Positions 8,753 through 15,543 of a stretch of DNA of 64,000 nt are shown one piece after another. The notes below the pieces were generated by a model. It was given only the letters and a program-made list of their open reading frames with translations. It did no database searches and was not told the DNA's origin. Position numbers and translations under genes: made by a program. Location: assembly GCA_900465665.1 (NCBI GenBank), contig UBJO01000025.1, positions 1 through 64,000 on the forward strand, read 5' to 3'. How positions within the stretch are numbered: the first letter of the stretch is position 1; every line of letters starts with the position of its first letter. The DNA comes from Hyphomicrobiales bacterium (GTDB lineage Bacteria > Pseudomonadota > Alphaproteobacteria > Rhizobiales > Rhizobiaceae).

Positions 8753-9142
8753 TCAGACCGTCTGCAGGCGGCTTCCCTTCTCCGAGAATGAAGGCTTGGA
8801 AGCTGACCCGGGAGACCCGCTCAGCACTTCCGCCAGTTCACCCCAGTGTTTTTCGATAAAGTACTCCGCATCTCTCGCGAAAATGGGGTGTGGTAAGCCA
8901 AAAATCCGCCGTTGCCCGCCTCGCTTACTTGCGTTGTAGATGGCGTGCTCTCCGATCGCCTTGCCGACACAAGCATAGCTCGCTTCGAAGCTCTCGATAT
9001 GGCTCCACAGCCGCTTTGTGGTGAACACCGGCGGATGGTTTCCGGGGAGTAGCCCCCGAGTGACGCAGGACTCTGTTTTCCATAAAATATCCTTCCGGTT
9101 GCAATGGCTTTCTACGCGCCTATCGCGTCGATGTCGCCACAA
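8753..9142 (-). pseudogene. Reverse-transcriptase-like N-terminal fragment (DRT/Abi type)
   Basis: About 95 residues read LLPGNHPPVFTTKRLWSHIESF, then RGGQRRIFGLPHPIFARDAEYFIEKHWGELAEVLSGSPGSASKP. This is the layout at the N-terminus of Abi- and DRT-type reverse transcriptases: a short LLP...PPxF(T/S)(T/S) opening, a basic segment, R-x-(I/L)-x-(I/L)-P-(N/H)-P, and a helix with W-x-x-(I/L) followed by S-x-S-x-S-x-P. The frame stops at 8753 and the catalytic palm with the YxDD motif is absent; the usual length is 350-500 residues. The first 30 residues are probably not native. The identification rests on a remembered family pattern and is tentative. Confidence 0.33.
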
Positions 9143-9178
9143 ACCGGAGAATGGGCCCTTCGGGGAAACCTTCGTTCT

Positions 9179-9424
9179 CTAGTAGTTGCAGCCCGATCCA
9201 CTCGAAGGGTTGAAGCGTAAGCGGCAATCCATGTTCATCAGCTTCTTGCGGTCGAATTGGTATGAAGTGCGGCGCTCGGTGGGATTTGACGCCTGCTGTT
9301 TAGGTGATTTGTCGGTGGCGGCCTCGCGTTTGGACGCTTCAGTTTGAGGCGCGGCAATTGCCAGGGCCGGCGATAGCGTTGCCATTAAGAAAGTCATGAA
9401 AATTATGCGACTACAGGTGTTCAT
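9179..9424 (-). CDS. Small secreted hypothetical protein
   Basis: An 81-residue protein with a clear Sec signal: basic start, hydrophobic core FMTFLMATLSPALAIA and likely cleavage after AIAA near residue 25. The mature part is polar, rich in Lys, Gln, Thr and Ser, and ends in DCRLRFNPSSGSGCNY with two cysteines that could form a disulfide. The ATG follows GGAGAACCCAC, a good ribosome site. Family not recognised. Confidence 0.5.
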   Translation of the reverse strand: MNTCSRIIFMTFLMATLSPALAIAAPQTEASKREAATDKSPKQQASNPTERRTSYQFDRKKLMNMDCRLRFNPSSGSGCNY

Positions 9425-9626
9425 GTGGGTTCTCCGTCGAGTTCAAGAATCGCTACCGCTATTTCTTGAAAGACGCCACGTATCCTCTGGCATACCCTGA
9501 CTCGATAGCGCCGACCATGACTGCACGGCAGCCTTGCAACCGATATTGCGAAAGTCAGTCCGATCCCTTACGTCGCGTCAAACCTTGCAGCCTGCTATTG
9601 ACAGCGTTTGCTGAAGAGGAACAAAA

Positions 9627-9659
9627 GGCGCTTCCGAGAAATCGGTTGAGCGCCTTTTT
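9627..9659. terminator. Bidirectional Rho-independent terminator
   Basis: Stem GGCGCT (9627-9632) with AGCGCC (9649-9654), an inner pairing CCGA/TCGG, a T run to the right and an A run to the left. It sits in the 420-base gap 9425-9847, which has no supported gene; a short rightward frame at 9466-9684 lacks a ribosome site and runs through the terminator. The transcript that it ends was not identified. Confidence 0.5.
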
Positions 9660-9847
9660 GTTGGATAGTGGGTGGTCAACTTAATGCCAGATCTAGAATG
9701 GTTTTGCTGCCCTTCTGGTAGCCGTTTCTTGGCCAGCGTCGATCGGCCTTGGTTCACTTATTCTCCAGGGTGGAAGGGATTCGTCAGTTAAACCTTTGTA
9801 GCAGTTCCGGTGCCTCCCCGAAGCAAGCCCCTCCGGGAGACTATCCC

Positions 9848-10054
9848 CTAGAACAATCGACGTTGGCGCAAAACTGCCTGCGTCGAATCCTTATGGTGGA
9901 TCCGCTCGACGCTCTCAATATCGATTAGTTGCGAAAGATCGAATTTCCGTTCGACGCCGTTGATCGTGGCATTGATCTGCGAACCTGTAATGGCGAGAAT
10001 AGTAGCGAGGTAATTGCGCTCCTCGCCGCGGTCATTGATGGATACTACGTACAT
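9848..10054 (-). CDS. Small hypothetical protein
   Basis: A 68-residue protein with alternating beta-like segments (MYVVSINDRGEERNYLATILAITGSQINATINGVERKFDLSQLIDIESV), preceded by AGGAG five bases before the ATG. It resembles a small beta-barrel, but no family is recognised. The rightward frame on the other strand (9929-10345) has poorer composition and no ribosome site. Confidence 0.45.
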   Translation of the reverse strand: MYVVSINDRGEERNYLATILAITGSQINATINGVERKFDLSQLIDIESVERIHHKDSTQAVLRQRRLF

Positions 10055-10243
10055 GTTACTCCTAAGAAATCGGGAGCATTGTGCATCGAATGCAGAGGCA
10101 TTGCATCGCTGAAATCAGAGTTGACCAAAAAAGGTCCGACGCCGTCCAAAAGGCGGTTGGCGAAAGCGCTCAGTAACCCAATCGGCGAAACTCTCGTCGC
10201 GATCTATCCGAGACGTGCAGCTACCCGCCACGAAAACCAATTG

Positions 10244-10504
10244 CTAACGGACAACCGTTATGACCGCGATTCCCGCTTCCTCAGCTGCCTCGATAAGTGC
10301 CCGTCGGGCGTAGTCGATGGTGGCATCTCCAGTGATCGCGTCTAAGCACGCCTTCACCGCGATGACATATTTTTCGCCATCCTCGTCAGGCCACATACTG
10401 ATAAGCACGTTGCCAGCGTCGTAGAGTGTCCGGATTCTAAACGCCTCCCGACTTTCTAAGACTAACATGAGCGAAGGAAATTCGCCCGAAGTGTGCCGTT
10501 TCAA
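10244..10504 (-). CDS. DUF982 family protein
   Basis: The sequence FRIRTLYDAGNVLISMWPDEDGEKYVIAVKACLDAITGDATIDYARRALIEAAEEAGI matches the DUF982 pattern, a small family nearly confined to rhizobia: an N-terminal strand, a WP...G..Y..A...C turn, and a C-terminal helix with AR.A...AA.EAGI. I prefer a TTG start at 10504 with AGGA nine bases upstream; the longest frame opens at 10582 and an ATG lies at 10468. The function of DUF982 is unknown. Single gene, no operon visible. Confidence 0.65.
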   Translation of the reverse strand: MKRHTSGEFPSLMLVLESREAFRIRTLYDAGNVLISMWPDEDGEKYVIAVKACLDAITGDATIDYARRALIEAAEEAGIAVITVVR

Positions 10505-10728
10505 TGCAGGAAGTCCTAAAGGTTTTACGTCTCGTAAACCCTGCAAGGAATGTGCCGGAAGTCCCGTCGCCGACCCAGCCACCTATACTCGCGTAGAGTT
10601 CAAGCTCCCGAAAATTGGCGTAAATTCTGCCTGAAACATACCAATCGGCGTTTCGAACAAGAAGACTTGAAACAGCATTCGATCGCCTGCGGTCTCGGAT
10701 CTAGGGATCAATTTGAAAGCACACACCG

Positions 10729-11093
10729 ATGTCCATGCTACAGTCCGCAGCAACGAACACTCCGACACTGAAGGCCGCGCCCGCGTCCAACTACACCGGA
10801 GCACTGATCGCGCTGACCACTTTGTTTTTCATGTGGGACTCATAACCTGACTGAACGACATCCTGATCCCGCATCTGAAGAATGTCTTTCACCTGAGCTA
10901 CACGGAAACGATGTTGATCCAGCTCTGCTTCTTCGGGGCATACTCGATCATCTCGTTGCCTGCCGGCTCCTTGGTCCAACGCATCTCCTACAAATGGGGC
11001 ATCGTGACAGGTCTGACGATAGCGGCGATCGGCTGCGCGATGTTCACCCCGGCCGCCAGCTATCGGGTCTACGCCATTTTTTTGCGGCATTGA
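10729..11093 (+). pseudogene. fucP: fucP-type sugar permease, N-terminal remnant
   Basis: FucP-type permeases are MFS proton symporters for L-fucose or related sugars. From ATG 10729 the frame reads MSMLQSAATN...GALIALTTLFFMWDS and then stops; after a frame change near 10845 the family sequence resumes as [65 protein letters not shown]. The intact family has MWGF(I/L)T(C/V)LND here, so a few bases were lost or altered. The match ends at [10 protein letters not shown]; only about 120 of the usual 400-440 residues remain. It is dead as a transporter. Confidence 0.75.
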
Positions 11094-11173
11094 CATAATC
11101 TTCTCCAGACTGGGGGATCGAAGCCGTTGGTTCGGTAACTACGAGTTGGGCGACCCCAGGCCGCCCAGTCTGA

Positions 11174-12004
11174 TCAGTCAATCTTCTGCGTCATATACTC
11201 ACGCATGAAAGCCATGTATTCAGCCTCTGAGCTTCCTCTCCGTTTTTCGACAAGCGGCCGAATGTCATCCGTTGCCACATAGCGTAACTGGTCGCTGCCA
11301 TCGGTGGCAGCTTCGAAAATTACCTTTGCAACATCAGAACTTGTGGCGTCTTTTCGTTCAGCGCGCATCCGGTCGAACACCGCGGACGCCCCCGCAATAA
11401 ATGGGACATAGTCCGGCGGGGTGGACGTAGTTGAAAACTCCGCACCACTTCGCGTTCCAAACTTCGTATCGAGGACACCGCCCGGTTCAACGATCTTCAC
11501 GCCTATACCAAGCGCGGCCAACTCATAGGAAAGCGATTCAGAAAACCCCTCCAAGGCGAACTTCGAGGCGTTGTAAAGTGACAGCATGGGAAGCCCAAAG
11601 ACGCCAGCCCCGGAGCTAACGTTGATATACATACCCGAGCGATTTCCGCGGAAGTGCGGAAGCGTTTCTCTGATAACGTCCATCACGCCAAAGACGTTGA
11701 CATCAAATTGCTCCTGGACTTTGTCTCGGGACGTCCCCTCGAATACCCCGGAAAGTCCGTAGCCCGCATTGTTGACTACCACGTCAATTCTACCGAACTT
11801 CTCTACACTTTGGCTAACGGCGTCTTTGATGGTGCCACGATCCTGAACGTCCAACTTGGTTATAAAGACGTTCGGATATTCAGCGCAGGCCTCCACCGGT
11901 GTGCGCATCGTAGCGACGACGTTCCAGCCTTTTTCAGCGAAATGACAGGCGGTAGCCGCGCCAAATCCTGTTGAACACCCGGTGATTAAAACCGTGCTGG
12001 TCAT
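11174..12004 (-). CDS. Classical short-chain dehydrogenase/reductase
   Basis: A 276-residue cytosolic NAD(P)-dependent oxidoreductase. Visible are the cofactor glycine motif TGCSTGFG (residues 8-15), the NNAG motif (NNAGYG), the active-site serine in NVSSGAG and the catalytic YNASK. The C-terminal extension has no membrane segment. It is divergent from the LysR gene at 12108; the shared 103-base region and the pairing suggest that the LysR regulates it. Substrate unknown. Confidence 0.85.
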   Translation of the reverse strand: MTSTVLITGCSTGFGAATACHFAEKGWNVVATMRTPVEACAEYPNVFITKLDVQDRGTIKDAVSQSVEKFGRIDVVVNNAGYGLSGVFEGTSRDKVQEQFDVNVFGVMDVIRETLPHFRGNRSGMYINVSSGAGVFGLPMLSLYNASKFALEGFSESLSYELAALGIGVKIVEPGGVLDTKFGTRSGAEFSTTSTPPDYVPFIAGASAVFDRMRAERKDATSSDVAKVIFEAATDGSDQLRYVATDDIRPLVEKRRGSSEAEYMAFMREYMTQKID

Positions 12005-12107
12005 GTCTGCATCTCCTTTTCAACGAATGGAGATCTATTTGGCACTTTCCCCGCGATAGCAAAACCCGTACAATGTTGCACACGTAGTTGCTGGAAATTG
12101 CACAATC

Positions 12108-13040
12108 ATGTCTGGAATGACACTATCCGACCTGAGGGCTGTGGCAGTCGTTGCCGAGATAGGGACCTTCCGCGGCGCGGCGAAGAACCTGGATATGGCC
12201 GCATCAACACTTAGTCATCAAATAGCAAATGTGGAGAAGCGATTAGGCATTAGGCTTTTTAACCGGTCGACACGAAGCGTCTCAATTACCCAAGCGGGCG
12301 AGGCCCTGCTCAGCCGTGTGCGTCCCGCGCTCGACGAAATAGACGCGGCCTTAGAGGCGGTGGATCATCTCCGCTCGACGCCATCCGGTACGCTCCGATT
12401 GAACACGTCGGATGGAGGTGCCGAGCGGGCCCTGCCGCTAATTCTGGACTTCATGGCGACCTATCCCTCCGTTCAGGTGGACCTCGTGACCGACGGCAAG
12501 CTCATCGATATCGTGGCTCAAGGCTTCGACGCGGGTCTCCGTCTACAGGAAACAGTTCCAAGAGACATGATCTGCGTGCCGCTGGGACAGAGCGAGTCTT
12601 TCGTCATAGTAGCCTCGCCTTTCTACCTCGAAGCCAGACAAATTCCAGCTAGCCCGGGCGATTTGCTGAAACACGAGTGCATTCGCGCTCGACTTCCCAG
12701 CGGTTCGCTGCTGCCTTGGGAGCTCGAGAGAAACGGCGAAGCCGTGCTCGTAGATGTCAAAGGTCGTCTTGTAGTTGGAAACACGGAACTTGGAGCGACA
12801 GCCGCGCGTCGGCACGCTGGCATAGCATATGTATCACTTCGGGCTGTTGAGCTTGACCTCGAGAATGGCACTCTGATTCAATTGCTTGCAGAATGGACCC
12901 CTCCGTATCCAGGACTTGCCTTGTACTATCCAAGCAGGCGGCTTCCATCCGCGAGTTTGCGGGCATTCATTGACCACGTTCAGATCCGTCGGAAAAGCTT
13001 GCAGAGAGAAACCGGGAACGAGCGCGGTGCGACCGACTAA
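12108..13040 (+). CDS. LysR family transcriptional regulator
   Basis: A 310-residue LTTR. The N-terminal winged helix-turn-helix (residues 4-63) reads LSDLRAVAVVAEIGTFRGAAKNLDMAASTLSHQIANVEKRLGIRLFNRSTRSVSITQAG; the effector-binding part follows from about residue 90. It belongs to the common subgroup that controls a divergent oxidoreductase. The intergenic region has two TTGCAC elements 25 bases apart, one close to the ATG; these may be binding half-sites, but that is weak. The stop is followed after 26 bases by the tail of a tnpB relic in the opposite orientation. Confidence 0.88.
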   Translation: MSGMTLSDLRAVAVVAEIGTFRGAAKNLDMAASTLSHQIANVEKRLGIRLFNRSTRSVSITQAGEALLSRVRPALDEIDAALEAVDHLRSTPSGTLRLNTSDGGAERALPLILDFMATYPSVQVDLVTDGKLIDIVAQGFDAGLRLQETVPRDMICVPLGQSESFVIVASPFYLEARQIPASPGDLLKHECIRARLPSGSLLPWELERNGEAVLVDVKGRLVVGNTELGATAARRHAGIAYVSLRAVELDLENGTLIQLLAEWTPPYPGLALYYPSRRLPSASLRAFIDHVQIRRKSLQRETGNERGATD

Positions 13041-13066
13041 AAGCGACCGACCTCTAACGCTTGACC

Positions 13067-13144
13067 GTGAACAAGCCCGTGCCTAAAGGGCCGGGCTTCC
13101 TGTCCATTCAGTGGCCAAGACCTCCGGCAGGGAAACGTTTGCCA
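13067..13144 (-). ncRNA. Second omega-RNA-like right end (relic)
   Basis: Leftward, the segment after the stop of the second tnpB relic matches 1250-1329 almost base for base: an AAACGTTTCCC start, the TGCCGGAGGTC block, a terminal hairpin with loop CTTTAG in place of CCTTCAGG, and a TTGTTCAC end. The hairpin stems differ between copies in a way that partly keeps pairing. The 20 bases beyond it (13066 down to 13047) would be the guide and match the LysR downstream flank. Because the attached gene is decayed, any RNA from here could only work with a TnpB encoded elsewhere, such as at 2-1249. Confidence 0.45.
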
Positions 13145-13463
13145 CTACGCGGCCAGTGCCGCGCCGATGATTTCTGACTAGAGTTTGAGGGAGAGGTGCC
13201 GGCCGGTCATCGGTAGCAAGCAGTTCGGCACCCTAGACGCGCCCGTCCGACGCAGCGCCGGAGAGCGTTCTGCGCCTTTGATTCCTCTCAACCCTGCCGT
13301 TTTTCCAGCCTGTGCTGCTCGTATAGAAGCTCGGCATCCTGAGCGGGCAATGCCTCTCCATGTGAATTGAGTAGTTGCGTCGACAGAACCCGGGCTCCAT
13401 GCAGCATACCGCCCACGTATCGTGCGAGCTTGCCGAACGTCTGCGTTCGCCTTGGTCGAACAA
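13145..13463 (-). pseudogene. tnpB remnant, C-terminal part
   Basis: Leftward frames show MPSFYTSSTGWKNGRVERNQRR and DGRV, matching IPSFYTSSTDWRNGRTEKDQRR and DGRV of the gene at 2-1249, including the missing zinc-ribbon cysteines. The match is spread over two frames: an upstream part, TFGKLARYVGG, lies in another one. A stop follows DGRV directly. The start point is uncertain, and residues N-terminal to about TFGKL are not recognisable. Confidence 0.6.
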
Positions 13464-14090
13464 AATAGTTCGAGTTTCGAAATAATTTTTGTCCGTTTTT
13501 TAGTGAGTATCGTCTGAATCTTAGTAAAGTGAACTGATTAGCCATCCGGAAAAATCTGCAGAATCCGGACCTTAGCCAGTGTTCGACTTTTGGGAATATT
13601 AGAAAGAGCGTGTTCGTCTCGCCCGAGGCAGCAGCAGCACTTGATGCTCGCGAGGATGAGAGAAAAGGGCCCTTGATTGTGGCGCGCAACGGATGCACCG
13701 GGTATGCGGCACAGAATGTTGGGAGCGCTCGGAGCATTATCATGCGTAATGAGTTGTCGCCGGCAGATTTTGGCCCGAGCATCGTGATGTAGAAATCACG
13801 AGAAGCGGGCACCACTTGAGCAGAACATTTGAAACGAGGCCCCGACTGGGCGGAGGAAAGGCGGCTGGATCAGACGCTGTTCCATGCTGATAGGCCGCAT
13901 TGACGAGCCGAGCCGAGCACCTTTTTTTACCACAGCTCAAGGTCGGCGGGTTATGGACCAGCGACTCAACGTCTCATTTTACGAGACGCTAGATATGTCC
14001 GTTGGTTCTCCGTAAGCTGTTGGCAAAACTTGTGTCTGGTTGAACTGGCGAAAGAACAGCCGCAACGGCATAGCCGAGATCGTCAACGGC
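13464..14090. other. Degenerate DNA between two tnpB relics
   Basis: About 630 bases with no supported gene. A short rightward frame at 13610-13792 (VSPEAAAALDAREDERKGP...) and its opposite frame look like a piece of decayed coding sequence, but neither resembles a family I know. The region is flanked by tnpB fragments in the same orientation, so it may be what remains of the interior of one or two elements. Confidence 0.4.
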
Positions 14091-14159
14091 AGTGGTTTTC
14101 GACTTAGGCCCCAGCAAAAAGTAGCGGCCGATCATTTCGGCGGTTTGCCGGTCAGCCTC
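14091..14159 (-). pseudogene. Third tnpB remnant (RuvC-III end)
   Basis: Reads EADRQTAEMIGRYFLLGPKSKTT on the minus strand, matching the tail DADLHAAEMIGRYLFLKPKSEII of the gene at 2-1249 in both protein and DNA. The first Asp of the RuvC-III motif is Glu here. No terminal hairpin follows, so this copy was cut off before its right end. It lies just past the 3' end of the MHS transporter gene. Confidence 0.6.
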
Positions 14160-14240
14160 TTCACACTCGTTCGTCCGGGGCCTCACGGAAGACGACCGCT
14201 GCCGTTGAGTCTAGTCCACCCAGCGTTTCTTCAATCAATG

Positions 14241-15530
14241 CTACTCGAACGACGGGCGCTTTGAGCGAAACAAGAGCGGAAGCGTTGCTAGGCTCAGGAG
14301 GCTTATCGCCATGAGGTAGTATGCAGGCACATAAGCGTTTCCCGTAGCACCGATCAACCATGCAACAACGAACTGCGCTGTTCCTCCTAACGCAGCCACG
14401 ACGAGAGCGTAGCTCGTTGAGAGCCCTTTGCTTCGCTTGTCCTGCGGCAGGGCGTCTATTACCGCCACGAACGTAGCGCCGCCGCTTATCATCGCAAGAA
14501 ACGGCAAGACCGCGCACAGGATGAACAAATCAAGTGGGTTCTGTCCCTCGATGACGGGCTTGAAGAGCGGAACGAGTAGCATCATCAGCAGAAGACGAGG
14601 CACCGCGATAACGAGCTTGCGTGAGACGACATCAGATAACCAACCACCCAACAGAGAACCTGCAAACACCGACGCTCCCACAACGATCGCGGCGTGGAAT
14701 CCGGTCTTCGGTGAAAGGTTCAACGTCTGCATTGCGTACGTTGTCATGTATGTCGACACGTAGATAGTAATTGTCCCGAAACCAATCTGGGTGAAAACTG
14801 AGAAGATAATAATCGGGTGCAGACGGTTGCGCTCGCCTTTGGATCTCGCTCTAGGCGACAGGGTTTCGGGCAGTGAATTACGCAGCGACAAGCCGATGGG
14901 AACAATGAGGAGGCCTATAAAGAACGGCACCCGCCATCCCCATTCTGACAGAGCCTCCGACGACAAAATATGGCTGAGTCCCACGCCGACCAACCCCGCG
15001 AATAGCGTCGCGATGCCCTGGCTCGCGGGCTGCCAGCTGGTCCATGTTCCTCGGGATGACGGGGAAGCCGCTTCAAAAAGATAAACCGTGGCAGGGCCGA
15101 TTTCTCCGCCTAGCGCCGCCCCTTGCAGAAGGCGGGCAATAACTATCATCACGGGAGCGGCGATACCGATCGACGAGTATCCGGGCGTGACTGCTATTAT
15201 CGCCGTACCGATTGCCATCAAGAGAATCGTCAACAACAGCGCGGGACGCCTTCCGGCTTTGTCGGCATAAGCTCCAATGATGACACTGCCTGCGGGACGT
15301 GTCACGAAGCCAACGCCGAATACCGCCAGCGATAGCAATGTGGAGGTCGTAGGATCGTGGGAGGGGAAAAATGTCTGTCCGATCATTACCGCAAAAAACG
15401 CGTAGCTCGTAAAATCGAAGAACTCCAGCGCGTTACCCGAGACAGCCGCAGCGAGAGTTCTAAGATCTGGTTTGCGGCTCGCTCGCGCGCTCGATCCTAC
15501 CTCAGACACTCCTGTAGGCTTTGACCACAT
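14241..15530 (-). CDS. MFS transporter, metabolite:H+ symporter (MHS) family
   Basis: A 429-residue twelve-helix carrier of the inner membrane. Signatures are GNALEFFDFTSYAFFA in helix 1, the loop motif GAYADKAGRRPAL between helices 2 and 3, and RLLQGAALGGEIGPATVYLFE, typical of the MHS group (shikimate, citrate, alpha-ketoglutarate, proline/betaine carriers). I choose ATG 15530, preceded by AAAGGGAT, over the ATG at 15554, which overlaps the upstream gene. It lies directly downstream of the STAND regulator in the same direction, so the regulator probably controls uptake of the substrate; the substrate is unknown. Confidence 0.82.
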   Translation of the reverse strand: MWSKPTGVSEVGSSARASRKPDLRTLAAAVSGNALEFFDFTSYAFFAVMIGQTFFPSHDPTTSTLLSLAVFGVGFVTRPAGSVIIGAYADKAGRRPALLLTILLMAIGTAIIAVTPGYSSIGIAAPVMIVIARLLQGAALGGEIGPATVYLFEAASPSSRGTWTSWQPASQGIATLFAGLVGVGLSHILSSEALSEWGWRVPFFIGLLIVPIGLSLRNSLPETLSPRARSKGERNRLHPIIIFSVFTQIGFGTITIYVSTYMTTYAMQTLNLSPKTGFHAAIVVGASVFAGSLLGGWLSDVVSRKLVIAVPRLLLMMLLVPLFKPVIEGQNPLDLFILCAVLPFLAMISGGATFVAVIDALPQDKRSKGLSTSYALVVAALGGTAQFVVAWLIGATGNAYVPAYYLMAISLLSLATLPLLFRSKRPSFE

Positions 15531-15543
15531 CGGTGATATCCCT

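Noticed and set aside
9466..9684. 73-codon frame across the terminator at 9627
   Set aside because: Runs through a hairpin and T run and lacks a ribosome site.
12020..12107. Two TTGCAC elements upstream of the LysR gene
   Set aside because: Short and not clearly palindromic; noted only as possible half-sites, not listed as an operator.
13610..13792. Short rightward frame VSPEAAAALDAREDERKGP
   Set aside because: No ribosome site, no family match, lies in degenerate DNA between two tnpB relics.
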